NCBI RefSeq assembly: GCF_900250115.1
Contig: NZ_LT984804.1
Coordinates: 1,937,301-2,001,300, forward strand
Reading direction: 5' to 3'
Origin: Cupriavidus taiwanensis
Lineage (GTDB): Bacteria; Pseudomonadota; Gammaproteobacteria; Burkholderiales; Burkholderiaceae
Length of the DNA stretch: 64,000 nucleotides
In this document: positions 16,198 through 24,883 of the stretch, piece by piece
How the letters are laid out: each line of letters opens with the position of its first letter
Position numbering within the stretch: the stretch's first letter is position 1
Notes under the pieces: model-generated
What the model was told of the DNA's origin: nothing
The model's database searches: none
What the model saw: the letters and a program-made list of their open reading frames with translations, nothing else
Translations under genes and position numbers: made by a program

Positions 16198-17703
16198 TTA
16201 GTTGTGGTGGTCCGCTGGCCAGGCGGCTGGCCGCGGCGGCGGCCGACAGGCATGGCCCGCTTGCTCCAGCAGGCCGGCAAAACGCAAGGCGGTGAGATCC
16301 TGGTAGCGGCCGGCGACGATCTGCACGCCGACCGGCAGGCCGCTGGTGCCCGGCCCGATTGGTGCAACGGCCGAAGGCAGGCCGCACAGCCCGGAATGGC
16401 CGGCCCAGAATAGTTGCGTGGTCATTGGCTGCGGGCGGCCGTTGACGGTGACGGTGCGCTGCCAGGGCTCGCCCGCCTCGTTTAGGGGAAATGCCGTGGT
16501 GGCCGCGGCCGGGCACAGCAGCACGTCGTAGCCCGTGAAGAAACGGCGCCAGGCGGCGGCAAAGCGTTCGCGCGCAACCTGCAGGCGTAGCCAGTCGCGG
16601 TGGCTCAGCGTCGCGCCGGTGTACTGCAGGGTCGCATAGTCATGGTCGCCAGGCGCGGCGGTGGCGCCGCGGGCCAGCGCATCGGCGAAGGCGGCGTCAT
16701 CCATGTGCACCGAGGTGGTGGCGCGCAGCAGCGTCACGTAGACGTGCCACAGCTCGCCCGCGTCGAAGTCGGGCCGCACGTGCCAGTCGACGCGCGCGCC
16801 CTTGCCGGCCAGCCAGTGCCCAAGCTGTTCGATCTGCGCGGCGACCTCGCCGTCGGCTTCCGCCTGGGCATGGGTGGGCAGGACGGCAACGCGGAAGTCG
16901 GAAAGCTGGCGCTGCGGGCATTCCGGCAACTGCATTTTGTACGGCAGCGCCATGTCACCATCGAGGCCGGCCGGTCCGGCGATCGCGCGCAGCACCAGTT
17001 CCAGGTCGCGCGCGCTCCGGGCCAGCGGGCCGGCGACATTGATGTCCTGCTCCCCGAAGCGGGCCGAACCGGTGCCGTGGCCCGCCAGCGGCACCAGCCC
17101 GTGGCTGGGCTTGAGCGAGAAGATGCCGCAGTAATGCGCCGGGTTGCGCAGCGAGGAACCGATGTCGGAACCCACGTCGAAGAACGACAGGCCCGCGCAC
17201 ACCGCCGCGGCGCTGCCGCCGGACGAGCCGCCCGGCGTACGCGTCGGATCGTGCGGGTTGCGGGTCGTGCCATAGATGGCGTTGTAGCTCTGCCAGTCGC
17301 GCAGCCCGAGCGGGACGTTGGTCTTGCCGAGCAGGACCGCGCCGGCTTCGCGCAGCCGTTGCACCACTACGGCATCGCGCTGGGCGGCGTGCCCGCGCAA
17401 GGCAGGATTGCCGCAGGTAGTCGGCCAGCCGGCGACGTCGAACGATTCCTTAACCGAGAACGGCACGCCGTCGAGCACGCCGCGCGCCTGCCCGGCGCGG
17501 CGGCGTCGGTCGCTGTCGCGTGCCGCGGCACGCGCGGCGCCGAAATCCGTCAGCACCAGCGCGTTGATGACGCCGTGCCATTGCCGCCAGGCTGCCTCGC
17601 ACGCGTCTACCAGTTCCTCCGATGAAACCGAGCCGCCGGCGAGCCGTTGTGCCACCTCCCATAGCGGCGGAAAGCCGCCAGTCGTCCAGTCCGGCAGGTT
17701 CAC
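16198..17703 (-). CDS. Amidase-signature hydrolase
   Basis: A 501-residue amidase-signature enzyme, hydrolysing a C-N amide bond by a Ser-cisSer-Lys triad. The lysine is in GVPFSVKESFDVAGWPTT, the first serine in the glycine/serine-rich TRTPGGSSGGSAAAV, and the nucleophile region is DVGSDIGSSLRNPAHYCGIF. The start is GTG at 17703, preceded by AAGGAG. A consensus-type operator overlaps a promoter about 80 bp upstream (17780-17794), identical to the one in front of the transporter at 25126. It is the first gene of an operon with the MFS transporter. Annotated relatives have diverse substrates, so none is assigned. Confidence 0.85.
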   Translation of the reverse strand: MNLPDWTTGGFPPLWEVAQRLAGGSVSSEELVDACEAAWRQWHGVINALVLTDFGAARAAARDSDRRRRAGQARGVLDGVPFSVKESFDVAGWPTTCGNPALRGHAAQRDAVVVQRLREAGAVLLGKTNVPLGLRDWQSYNAIYGTTRNPHDPTRTPGGSSGGSAAAVCAGLSFFDVGSDIGSSLRNPAHYCGIFSLKPSHGLVPLAGHGTGSARFGEQDINVAGPLARSARDLELVLRAIAGPAGLDGDMALPYKMQLPECPQRQLSDFRVAVLPTHAQAEADGEVAAQIEQLGHWLAGKGARVDWHVRPDFDAGELWHVYVTLLRATTSVHMDDAAFADALARGATAAPGDHDYATLQYTGATLSHRDWLRLQVARERFAAAWRRFFTGYDVLLCPAAATTAFPLNEAGEPWQRTVTVNGRPQPMTTQLFWAGHSGLCGLPSAVAPIGPGTSGLPVGVQIVAGRYQDLTALRFAGLLEQAGHACRPPPRPAAWPADHHN

Positions 17704-17779
17704 ATCGGCTCCTTGTCGTTATCCGCGCGGTTCAGGCGCGGTGGGGGCGTATGGTCTCAGGAGGTGTTGCGATTGCGTT

Positions 17780-17794
17780 GGTATACTATATTCC
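17780..17794. promoter_or_regulatory. Candidate GntR operator over the amidase promoter
   Basis: GGTATACTATATTCC on the plus strand. Read towards the amidase (minus strand) it forms TATAGT, 16 bp after TTGCAC, so the palindrome covers the -10 box. An exact copy in the opposite orientation lies at 25044-25058, and the fullest version is at 22901-22915. Confidence 0.7.
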
Positions 17795-17935
17795 GTCTTT
17801 CGCGCAGTGCAAGGCTAATGTGCGTGCGGATACCGCGCTGGGCAGCGCCGAAGGAGCGGAAGGTTGCGGGAAGAGCGGCGCGCAGGACGCGTGCCAGGAG
17901 GGAAAGGGGAAGGAGCGGCGCGCTGCGCCGCCCGG

Positions 17936-18127
17936 TCATTCAGGCTGGATCAGCAATGGCTTCGGCGCGGCGCGCGGCCGCCCAGCGGCCAGCAAGAAGC
18001 GGCCGATATCGCGCAGGCGCAGCGGCACCAGCGGCGAGGCGTGGCGCACGGCGTCGCGCGCTGCAAAGTGGCGCAGCAGTTGCTGGCCTACGGGTTGCGA
18101 CAGATAACGTTGCTCGGGCGACTGCAT
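17936..18127 (-). CDS. Small protein of unknown function under a GntR-type operator
   Basis: A 63-residue basic protein beginning MQSPEQRYLSQPVGQQLLRH and ending PKPLLIQPE, with no membrane segment or recognised domain. Evidence that it is real: GGGATTTACC gives a modest ribosome site before the ATG, and a version of the cluster operator lies about 24 bp upstream (18151-18165). It is read in the same direction as the amidase operon but is separated from it by the amidase promoter. It might be a fragment of a larger lost gene. Confidence 0.4.
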   Translation of the reverse strand: MQSPEQRYLSQPVGQQLLRHFAARDAVRHASPLVPLRLRDIGRFLLAAGRPRAAPKPLLIQPE

Positions 18128-18150
18128 GGTAAATCCCAATTGACCTTGAA

Positions 18151-18165
18151 TGCCTACAGTATACA
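18151..18165. promoter_or_regulatory. Variant GntR-type operator upstream of the 63-residue ORF
   Basis: On the minus strand TGTATACTGTAGGCA, matching the left arm and centre of the TGTATACTATATACA palindrome but with a divergent right arm. It contains a possible -10 (TATACT); no convincing -35 is seen. Confidence 0.45.
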
Positions 18166-18296
18166 CATTCTTGGTGCGGTGCGTCATACGCGGGCATGCA
18201 ATGCCCTGTTGCAGGGCATGCAATGGCAAAGGCAACGGCAACGCGGATTGTGGAAATACCGGCCGGGAGCAGGTGACAGCGGGGCGCAGCCTTTGT

Positions 18297-19004
18297 TCAG
18301 GCCGCCTGCGCCGCCCCCTGCCCGTCCACTGGCAGGTCAGCCGCCTTGGCGGCGCTGTAGACATGGCGCGCGGCCAGCAGCGCGGCAAGGTCGGCGTCGC
18401 CGGCAATCACGGCCTGCAGGATCTGGGCGTGCTCGTCCCAGTTCTGGCGCGCGCGCACAACGTTGGCGGGGCCGAACAGCACGGCGGTGCGCTCGCGCAG
18501 CGAGCGCATCATTTCCTGCAGCACGCTGTTCGCGGCGATGGTGCCGAGCACCTCATGGAAGCGGGTGTTGAGCGCCAGCAGCTCATCCGCGCGGCCCTGT
18601 GCGGCCGCTTCCATGCCCTGGCGCAGCACCGTTTCCAGTTCCGCCACCAGCGCCGGGTCGCGCCGCTGCGCGGCAAGCTTGGCGTTGAGGCCTTCCAGCG
18701 TGGCGCGCACCTCCACCATCTCGCGCGCGATCACCGGCGACAGGCTCGCCACCGTCGCGCCGCGGCGCGGCTCGATCAGCACCAGCCCTTCGCTCGCCAG
18801 CGCGCGCAGCGCCTCGCGCACCGGGATGCGCGACACGCCCAGTTCCGCCGACAGCTTGTTTTCCACCAGCCGCTCGCCTGGCGCGTACTTGCCGTTCAGG
18901 ATGCCTTCGCGCACCTTGTCGGTGACAAGAGCGAACAGCGGCGAGTGGCTGGCGCCGAGGCTCAGCGGCTCGGCGGGCGCGGCGGAAGACGAAGTGAGGG
19001 ACAT
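18297..19004 (-). CDS. GntR-family regulator with FCD ligand domain
   Basis: A 235-residue regulator. The N-terminal winged helix-turn-helix is seen at about residues 20-85 (LVTDKVREGILNGKYAPGERL, NKLSAELGVSRIPVREALRALASEGLV, RRGATVASL). The C-terminal FCD all-helical domain follows (EVRATLEGLNAKLAAQ, ALNTRFHEVLGTIAANSVL, DEHAQILQAVIAGDA), which in this family binds a metal and a carboxylate ligand. It is probably the repressor for the surrounding regulon, because FCD proteins bind short TNGTATACNA-like palindromes and such sites recur at 17780, 18151, 22901, 24869 and 25044. A half-site at 19041 lies in its own promoter. Confidence 0.88.
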   Translation of the reverse strand: MSLTSSSAAPAEPLSLGASHSPLFALVTDKVREGILNGKYAPGERLVENKLSAELGVSRIPVREALRALASEGLVLIEPRRGATVASLSPVIAREMVEVRATLEGLNAKLAAQRRDPALVAELETVLRQGMEAAAQGRADELLALNTRFHEVLGTIAANSVLQEMMRSLRERTAVLFGPANVVRARQNWDEHAQILQAVIAGDADLAALLAARHVYSAAKAADLPVDGQGAAQAA

Positions 19005-19040
19005 GGGTCGGCAGAGGCGTAAGCGGAAAGGCTGGCGTCA

Positions 19041-19050
19041 TTGTATACCA
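19041..19050. promoter_or_regulatory. Operator half-site in front of the GntR gene
   Basis: TTGTATACCA lies 37 bp upstream of the regulator start and matches the left half of the cluster palindrome; the other half is not conserved. It would allow weak autoregulation. Confidence 0.4.
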
Positions 19051-19076
19051 GCCTTCTTCTTGCATACCGCCATGTC

Positions 19077-20078
19077 TTAACAAGGGTGCTGGAAGGTAAA
19101 GCTATCCGCATAGATGTAGTCCGGACTGGCCCCGTGCGCCAGGAAAGCGGCACGGGCGTCACGGATCATGTCGGGCGAGCCGCACAGGTAGATGGCATGT
19201 TCGCTCAGGTCGCCCAGGTCGGCCAGCGCCGCGTCGTGCACATGGCCGCGCCTGCCCTGCCATTCCGCCCCGGCGCGCGAAAGCACCGGAACGTACTGGA
19301 AGTCATAGAGCCGTTCGGCCCATGAGGGGATGTCGTCGTGCAGGTACAGGTCCTGCGGCCGCCGCATGCCCCAGTACAGCGACACCGGCGGGCAGTCGGG
19401 ATCGCCCATCAGCGATTCCAGGATCGCCTTGATCGGCGCCAGCCCGGTGCCGGTGGCCACCATCAGCAGCGGCCGGTAATCGCGGGCCCGGTAGAAGAAG
19501 TTGCCGAGCGGCAGTTCGACGTCGATCGCATCGCCGGCCTGCATGCGCGGCAGGATGCCGTCGGTAAAGGCGCCGCCCGGAATGCGGCGCACGTGCAGAT
19601 CGACGCGGCCGTCGCGTGGCACAGAAGCCATCGAAAAACTACGCGCGAGCCCGTCGGCGCTCAGCAGCTTCAGGTACTGGCCGGGGCGGTAGTCGAGCGC
19701 GCCAGCGTCCGGCACCTCCAGCTCGACGTGCATGACGTCCGCCGACAGCGGGCGCACCGCCTGCACCACCGCGCGGTGCCGCGCGGGCTCGGCGCAGGCC
19801 TCGTCCTCGCGCGCGGTGCTGATGACGAGGTCGGCCTGGGGCTGCGCCTGGCAAGCCAGCGCGTAGCCGGCGGCGGCTTCGTCCGGCGCGAGGCCGAACG
19901 GTTCCTCGTCGTAGCGCACCTGCCCGTCGAGCAGGCGGATGCGGCAGGTGCCGCAGCCGCCCAACTGGCAATCGTGCGGCAAGGCGATGCTGGCGCGCTG
20001 CGCGGCCTGCAGCAGTGTCTCGCCGCGCTCGACAAAAAAGACCTGCTGCGTTTCGGCGATCTGGATGCGGTACGACAT
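19077..20078 (-). CDS. Ferredoxin-NAD(P)H reductase with N-terminal 2Fe-2S domain
   Basis: A 333-residue electron-transfer reductase like the reductase components of multicomponent oxygenases. A plant-type ferredoxin domain fills about residues 1-90, with cluster cysteines in CQLGGCGTCRI and a fourth in ALACQAQ. An FAD domain follows (YRPGQYLKLL, RSFSMASVP), then an NAD domain (LLMVATGTGLAPIKAILESL, IYLCGSPDMI). A GGAGG ribosome site precedes the ATG. It is the last gene of the operon with the diiron protein, aldehyde dehydrogenase and GlcG-like protein, and would carry electrons from NAD(P)H to an oxygenase in this cluster. Confidence 0.87.
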   Translation of the reverse strand: MSYRIQIAETQQVFFVERGETLLQAAQRASIALPHDCQLGGCGTCRIRLLDGQVRYDEEPFGLAPDEAAAGYALACQAQPQADLVISTAREDEACAEPARHRAVVQAVRPLSADVMHVELEVPDAGALDYRPGQYLKLLSADGLARSFSMASVPRDGRVDLHVRRIPGGAFTDGILPRMQAGDAIDVELPLGNFFYRARDYRPLLMVATGTGLAPIKAILESLMGDPDCPPVSLYWGMRRPQDLYLHDDIPSWAERLYDFQYVPVLSRAGAEWQGRRGHVHDAALADLGDLSEHAIYLCGSPDMIRDARAAFLAHGASPDYIYADSFTFQHPC

Positions 20079-20105
20079 GGAACCTCCGCTGAGACGAACT
20101 TGTAC

Positions 20106-20585
20106 TTACTTCTTGATGTCGGCCTGCACCAGCACCTTCAGGTCCTGCGGCGCCAGCAGCTCGGCCAGCGCCTGCAGCGCCGCCAGCCCGGCCTGCGTGT
20201 CCTGCTCGCCGTTGCCGCCGGACAGGCCGATGCCGCCGATGACCTCGTCGTTGACCACGATCGGAAACCCGCCGACGAACGCCGCGAACTTGCCCTCGAA
20301 GCTCCACTGGATGCCGAAGGCCTCGTTGCCCGGCAGCGCCGGCCCGTTGGGCGGCGTGGTGAACAGGTGGGTGGAGCGCTTGTGGCCCGCGGCGGTAAAG
20401 GCCTTGTTCCATGCGATCTGCGGCCCGGTGATGCGGGCGCCGTCCATGCGTTCGAGCGCGAGCGGGTAGCCGCCTTCGTCGACCACGCAGATCGATTCCA
20501 GCACGCCGATTTCTTCCGAGCGCCGGATCGCGGCGGCAACCATGTGGCGCGCTTCGCGCAGTTCCAGCTTGATGGCTTTCTTCAT
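20106..20585 (-). CDS. GlcG/HbpS-family (DUF336) protein
   Basis: A 159-residue cytoplasmic protein of the GlcG/HbpS fold, seen from VVDEGGYPLALERMDGAR, the AWNKAFTAAGHKRST segment and the glycine-rich VVNDEVIGGIGLSGGNGEQD. Members are found beside many oxidative catabolic operons; some bind haem or iron and some are thought to assist small-molecule enzymes, but the function is poorly known. An AAGGAG ribosome site precedes the start. It lies between the aldehyde dehydrogenase and the ferredoxin reductase with gaps of about 27 bp on each side. Confidence 0.8.
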   Translation of the reverse strand: MKKAIKLELREARHMVAAAIRRSEEIGVLESICVVDEGGYPLALERMDGARITGPQIAWNKAFTAAGHKRSTHLFTTPPNGPALPGNEAFGIQWSFEGKFAAFVGGFPIVVNDEVIGGIGLSGGNGEQDTQAGLAALQALAELLAPQDLKVLVQADIKK

Positions 20586-20612
20586 GTCTGTGACTCCTTG
20601 CGACGGCCGGGC

Positions 20613-22058
20613 TCAGGCGCCCCGGTAGACCGTCTTGACCTGCGTGTAGAACTCCAGCCCGGTGCGGCCCGACTCGCGGAAGGTCGAAGTGCTCGACCGC
20701 TTGACCCCGCCGAACGGCGCGTTGACCAGGTTGCCGGTGGTGGTGCGGTTGATCTTGACCGTGCCCGCCTCGATGTCCGTGGCGAAGTGGTGGATGTAGC
20801 GCGGGTTGCTGGTGACGATGGCCGCGGCCAGGCCGTACTCGGTATCGTTGGCCTTGGCGATGGCGTCGGCATAGTCCGTGAAGCCGATGATGGCGATCAC
20901 CGGCCCGAAGATCTCCTCGCGCGCGATCCGCATCGGTTGCGTCACGTCGGTGAATACCGTCGGCGCGACGTAGTAGCCCTTGTCGAAGTCAGCACCGGTC
21001 AGGCGCGTGCCGCCGCACAGCAGCGTTGCCTCGGCCTTGCCGATGTCGATGTAGCGCAGCACGGTTTCCAATTGCTTGGGCGAGGCCAGCGGCCCGAGAT
21101 CCATCCCCGGCGTCATGCCGCTGCCGACCTTGAGTGTGGCGACTTTCGCCAGCAGGCGCTCGGTGTATGCGGCCTTGACCGACTCGGCCACCAGCACGCG
21201 GCTGGTGCCGGTGCAGGCCTGCCCCGACAGCGAGAAGCCACCCTTGATGGTCAGGTCGACGGCGCGATCGAGGTCGGCGTCTTCCATCACGATCAGCGGG
21301 TTCTTGCCGCCCAGTTCCATCTGCGTGCGCGTGGTCAGCGGCGCGGCGCGGTGGATCTGCTCGCCGGCGCGCGACGAACCGGTGAACGAGATCGCGCGCA
21401 CGGCCGGCGCCTCGGTGATGGTCGCGCCGATCTCGGTGGCGCTGCCGGTGATGAAGTTCAGCACGCCCTTGGGCAAGCCGGCCTTGATCAGTGCCTCGGC
21501 CAGCCGGTAGCCCGACAGCGGTGCCTCTGACGACGGCTTGAACACCACCGTGTTGCCGGTCACCAGCGCCGGCGCGATCTTGCGCGCGGGGATCGACACC
21601 GGGAAATTCCACGGCGCGATCACCGTCACCACGCCCAGCGGCTCGCGCTGGCTGTAGACGAGCTGGTCGGGGTCGTCGTTCGGATACACCTCGCCGGTGA
21701 AGGTCTGCCCTTCCACGGCATAGAAGCGCAGCGTCTGGACCGAGCGCAGCACCTCGTCGCGCGCCAGCGCCAGCGCCTTGCCTTCCTCGCGGGTCAGTTC
21801 GGCGGCGATGCTGTCGGCGTTGGCTTCCAGGTGCTCCGCCGCGCGGTTGAGGATGGCGGCACGCGTGCCAACCGGGGTCTTTCTCCAGCCGGCAAAGGCC
21901 GCCGCCGCGGCCGCCACGGCCGCCTGCGCGTCCACCGCGGACGACGCCTGGAAGCGGCCCACGATGTCGGCGGTGTCGGCCGGGTTGACGTTGTCGAAGG
22001 TGCGGCCCGACTGGCAGGCCGTCCATTCGCCGTCGATATGGTTCAGGAATATGGTCAT
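20613..22058 (-). CDS. NAD(P)-dependent aldehyde dehydrogenase
   Basis: A 481-residue aldehyde dehydrogenase oxidising an aldehyde to the acid. The canonical parts are present: cofactor-site VIAPWNFPVSIPARKIAPAL, general-base glutamate in MELGGKNPLIV, nucleophilic cysteine in SLSGQACTGTSR, and EEIFGPVIAIIGF. The closest style is the 2-oxoglutarate-semialdehyde/succinate-semialdehyde branch, but the substrate cannot be fixed. The start MTIFLNHIDGEW was chosen over an earlier ATG at 22130 that would overlap the preceding gene. It lies 25 bp after the diiron gene, suggesting that the oxygenase product is, or becomes, an aldehyde. Confidence 0.88.
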   Translation of the reverse strand: MTIFLNHIDGEWTACQSGRTFDNVNPADTADIVGRFQASSAVDAQAAVAAAAAAFAGWRKTPVGTRAAILNRAAEHLEANADSIAAELTREEGKALALARDEVLRSVQTLRFYAVEGQTFTGEVYPNDDPDQLVYSQREPLGVVTVIAPWNFPVSIPARKIAPALVTGNTVVFKPSSEAPLSGYRLAEALIKAGLPKGVLNFITGSATEIGATITEAPAVRAISFTGSSRAGEQIHRAAPLTTRTQMELGGKNPLIVMEDADLDRAVDLTIKGGFSLSGQACTGTSRVLVAESVKAAYTERLLAKVATLKVGSGMTPGMDLGPLASPKQLETVLRYIDIGKAEATLLCGGTRLTGADFDKGYYVAPTVFTDVTQPMRIAREEIFGPVIAIIGFTDYADAIAKANDTEYGLAAAIVTSNPRYIHHFATDIEAGTVKINRTTTGNLVNAPFGGVKRSSTSTFRESGRTGLEFYTQVKTVYRGA

Positions 22059-22083
22059 CGTCGGTGCGGATGCGTGGCGCCGC

Positions 22084-22815
22084 TCAGGCGGCCATGTCCA
22101 GTTCGGGCAGCGGCAGCTCCTTCTCGACATAGTCGTGATAGAGCGCGGTCGTGTACAGCAGCCGCATCTGCGCGCCGATCTCGCAGATCTTCAGGCAGCG
22201 CTGCTGCAACTCCGGCGTATTGGCGTGCTCCAGCACGATCTGGTAGCCGCGCTCGCCGTGGATCTCGTCCGAGACGATATGCAGGTCGAAGAACTCGACC
22301 TCTTCGTCAGTGAACTGGTACTTGTCGCGCAGCGTCGGGGTCTGCTTGCGGTAGATCGACGGCACCTGCGACTCCAGTCCGACCACCAGGCCGGCCACGG
22401 CCACGATCGGATCCTCGCGCATGGCCACCGCATAGCACCAGCTCTGCAGGCCGCGCGTGGTGGGCGACATGTTGTCCGGGTCGATCACGCGCTCGCGCGT
22501 GGTGCCGCAGGCTTCGGCAAAGCGGATCAGCAGGTCGGTGTGGCGGTCGCCGCCGATCTCTTCCTCGTACATGTTGGCGAGCAGGAAATCCTTGGCTTCG
22601 GTATAGCGGTCCGGCGTACGGGCGTAGATGTAGCCCAGGTAATCCGCGAACGGGCCGACGTAGTGATAGTGGTTCTCGGCCCAGCGCGCGAGATGGGCGC
22701 GGGTCAGCTTGCCGCTGGCCCAGGCCACGCTGAACGGCGCCTTGTTGGCGCTCTTGCCTTTGATGGCTTCTTCAAGGGCGGCACGGAAATCTTCGCGGTT
22801 CATCAGTTCGGCCAT
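22084..22815 (-). CDS. Heme-oxygenase-like diiron protein (PqqC/TenA/CADD family)
   Basis: A 243-residue all-helical protein of the PqqC/CADD superfamily. All six expected metal ligands of heme-oxygenase-like diiron oxygenases are seen with correct spacing: E85 and H92 (YEEEIGGDRH), E148 (VVGLESQVP), then H179, D183 and H186 (DLHIVSDEIHGE, the H-x3-D-x2-H motif of CADD). Family members (CADD, UndA, BesC, SznF domain) activate O2 to cleave or hydroxylate amino acids, fatty acids or amines. This one has no pqq genes around it. It is first in an operon with an aldehyde dehydrogenase, GlcG-like protein and ferredoxin reductase, directly behind the best operator of the cluster. Confidence 0.85.
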   Translation of the reverse strand: MAELMNREDFRAALEEAIKGKSANKAPFSVAWASGKLTRAHLARWAENHYHYVGPFADYLGYIYARTPDRYTEAKDFLLANMYEEEIGGDRHTDLLIRFAEACGTTRERVIDPDNMSPTTRGLQSWCYAVAMREDPIVAVAGLVVGLESQVPSIYRKQTPTLRDKYQFTDEEVEFFDLHIVSDEIHGERGYQIVLEHANTPELQQRCLKICEIGAQMRLLYTTALYHDYVEKELPLPELDMAA

Positions 22816-22900
22816 GACGGGGCTCCTGGTTGGCGATGTGGGGCGATTCGGTGGGTTGAATGCCGGGCCCGGGTCGCAGAGAGATCGGCCTCGGCATATT

Positions 22901-22915
22901 TGTATACTATATACA
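22901..22915. promoter_or_regulatory. Best GntR operator, over the diiron operon promoter
   Basis: TGTATACTATATACA, with perfect 6-bp arms TGTATA/TATACA around CTA. Read towards the diiron gene (minus strand) it includes TATAGT, 16 bp after TTGTCG, the same hexamer spacing as at 17780 and 25044. A repressor here would block the -10 box. Confidence 0.75.
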
Positions 22916-22990
22916 GTCAATCAGCGACGACAAGGGTTGTGTTGACTAATCACATCAGTGTTTACCCGGCGCTGGAGCGATCGGCGCTGC

Positions 22991-23923
22991 TCACGCGGCG
23001 CGGCGCTCCACCCCGCCGGCGATGCGCGACCAGGCGAGGCCGGCCAGCGCCACGTCTTCCAGGCCCACGCCGACCGACTTGTAGATCACGATGTCCTCGT
23101 CGCACTGCCTTGGCGACACCTTGCCGAGCACGACGTCGGCCAGTTCGACGATCTTTTCGGCTGGCAGCGCCTGCGGATCGGCCAGCACGATATCGCCGGC
23201 CTCGCGGATCGACTGCGGCCGCCACTCCACCACTACCGCGGCGGCGCGGCGCAGCGCGGCGTCATCCAGTTCGCGCGTGTGCGGCAAGCTGGAGCCGATG
23301 GCGGCCACGAAGGCGCCCGGCCGGATCGACGCGCCGGCGAACAGCGGCGTGGTCGCGCGCGAGGCCGTGACGATGACGTCGGCCTCGGCCACCGCGGCAG
23401 CGGGCTCGGCCACCACAACCGGGATGCCGCACTGCGCCGACAGCCGCGCAGGCATGCCGGCGTCCGCATGCGGATCGGACACCAGGATGCGTTCCAGCCC
23501 CAGCGTGGCGCTGAGCTGGCGCGCGTGCTGCGCGCCCTGCGTGCCGGCGCCGAACAACGCCAGCGTGCGCGCACCGGGACGCGCCAGCCTCTGCGCGGCC
23601 AGCGTGGTGCACGCCGCCGTGCGCAGGCGCGTAATGGCGCCGGCGTCGAATGAAGCCAGCGGGCGGCCGTCGTCGGTCGAGAAGATCAGGATGACAAAGG
23701 AGAACTGGCCGTTGATGGTGGTGTAGACCTTGGCCCCGGCCACGCCCTGCCGGGGGATCACCGCCCCCAGCGTGGACAGCTTGACGCCGCCGGCCTCGGT
23801 GCGGATACGCTCCTGCATCGCGGCTTCGCCACGCCCGAAGCTGGAAAACGCCGCCTCCATGACCTGCCGGGCATCTTCCGGGGTGACGTGGGCATCGATC
23901 ATCGCGTCTGTGATGTGCTGCAT
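22991..23923 (-). CDS. Ornithine cyclodeaminase / mu-crystallin family protein
   Basis: A 310-residue NAD(P)-binding protein. The Rossmann part carries LALFGAGTQGAQHARQLSATLGLERILVSD. The catalytic-end motifs resemble the family (SFVILIFSTDDGRPLASFDAGAITRLRTAACTTLAAQ; VVVEWRPQSIREAGDIVLADP). Relatives include ornithine and lysine cyclodeaminases, ketimine reductases and alanine dehydrogenases. In this operon, behind a TauE-like permease, a role in imine or amino-acid chemistry linked to the diiron enzyme is plausible but not shown. A GGAG ribosome site precedes the ATG. Confidence 0.82.
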   Translation of the reverse strand: MQHITDAMIDAHVTPEDARQVMEAAFSSFGRGEAAMQERIRTEAGGVKLSTLGAVIPRQGVAGAKVYTTINGQFSFVILIFSTDDGRPLASFDAGAITRLRTAACTTLAAQRLARPGARTLALFGAGTQGAQHARQLSATLGLERILVSDPHADAGMPARLSAQCGIPVVVAEPAAAVAEADVIVTASRATTPLFAGASIRPGAFVAAIGSSLPHTRELDDAALRRAAAVVVEWRPQSIREAGDIVLADPQALPAEKIVELADVVLGKVSPRQCDEDIVIYKSVGVGLEDVALAGLAWSRIAGGVERRAA

Positions 23924-23989
23924 GGGAACTCCGCTGGTTGGGTTGATCTGGAAAGCGAAAGAATCAGAGGCGCCGCGGGCGCGGCGTTA

Positions 23990-24745
23990 TCAGGCAAGGG
24001 CCGCGCGGCCGAGCACGCCCAGCGCGCCGGCCGCGCACAGGCCCAGCAGCAAGCGGCGCACCGCGGTGGGCGACACGCGCCCGCGCAGCCGGTTCGATAG
24101 CGCGAAGCCGGCCAGCAGGAATGGCGCAAGCACCAGCGCCAGCACCAGCTGCGGCAGGCCGAAGCGCCCCGCCAGCGCCAGCATGGCGAGCGACAGCACG
24201 GCGCCGCCGGACAGGATGCAGCCCATGGTCGCGCGCATCGGCGCGGGCGCCATATGCTGCATGACCAGCGCGAACGGCGGCGCGCCGGCCGAAGTGATGG
24301 TCCCCATGAAGCCGGACAGGGTGCCCGCGACGACCACGTTGCGCGCGCCAGGCAGCAGGCGCCAGCCCAGCAGGCTCAACGCCACGGCGGCGAGGATAGA
24401 CAGCGAGAACAGCACCGCCAGCGGTCCTGGCGCCAGCCATGCGATGGTCAGCACCGCCGCGGCCCCGCCGAGGGCGCGGCCTGCCAGCGCAAAGCCGGCG
24501 ATGTCCCAGACGATGGCCTCGCGCTCGCGCAAGGCGCCCATCAGCGACAGGCAGCAGCCCATCGCCAGCAGCGGCCCCGGCACCAGGTCCGGGAAGAAGA
24601 TCGCGCCCAGTGGCGCCGACAGCATGGCAAAGCCGATCCCACCCACACCCTGCAGGCAGGCGCCCGCCAGGGTGAGCGCCCCCATCGACAGGTAGTCCGG
24701 GACGGACAGGCCGGCGGGCAGCAGCGAAAGCAATGTGTCGGTCAT
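23990..24745 (-). CDS. TauE/SafE-family membrane permease
   Basis: A 251-residue TSUP-family protein with about eight membrane spans. The repeated family motif appears as ACLQGVGGIGFAMLSAPLG and GFMGTITSAGAPPFALVM. The start MTDTLLSLLPAGL was preferred; an in-frame ATG at 24832 would add a non-hydrophobic 29-residue extension. It is first in an operon with the ornithine-cyclodeaminase-like gene (66-bp gap). These permeases move small anions such as sulfite, sulfonates or other carboxylates; nothing here proves which. Confidence 0.78.
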   Translation of the reverse strand: MTDTLLSLLPAGLSVPDYLSMGALTLAGACLQGVGGIGFAMLSAPLGAIFFPDLVPGPLLAMGCCLSLMGALREREAIVWDIAGFALAGRALGGAAAVLTIAWLAPGPLAVLFSLSILAAVALSLLGWRLLPGARNVVVAGTLSGFMGTITSAGAPPFALVMQHMAPAPMRATMGCILSGGAVLSLAMLALAGRFGLPQLVLALVLAPFLLAGFALSNRLRGRVSPTAVRRLLLGLCAAGALGVLGRAALA

Positions 24746-24868
24746 GGCGGAAGGCAAGGTGGCGAGGCCTGGTTGACGGACGGCCGGGCTGGCTTGGAGC
24801 ACGGTCCGGGCCTGCGGGCACGCGTCCTGCACATCTCGCCTCGCTTGTCAGGCCAGACTCTATTTAAC

Positions 24869-24883
24869 GGTATACAGTCTACA
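24869..24883. promoter_or_regulatory. GntR-type operator upstream of the TauE-like operon
   Basis: GGTATACAGTCTACA, 11 of 15 positions equal to TGTATACTATATACA. On the minus strand it overlaps a possible -10 (TAGACT), 17 bp after TTGCTC, about 125 bp ahead of the permease start. Confidence 0.6.

Noticed and set aside
17757..17939. 60-codon frame starting with ATGA over the stop of the 63-codon ORF
   Set aside because: It would run through the amidase operator and promoter at 17780-17794, and its Arg/Leu-rich content looks like chance.
22084..22815. Diiron protein as PqqC (PQQ synthesis) or TenA (thiamine salvage)
   Set aside because: No pqqABDE or thi genes are near, and the H-x3-D-x2-H plus Glu ligand set matches the metal-binding CADD-type branch rather than the metal-free PqqC/TenA.
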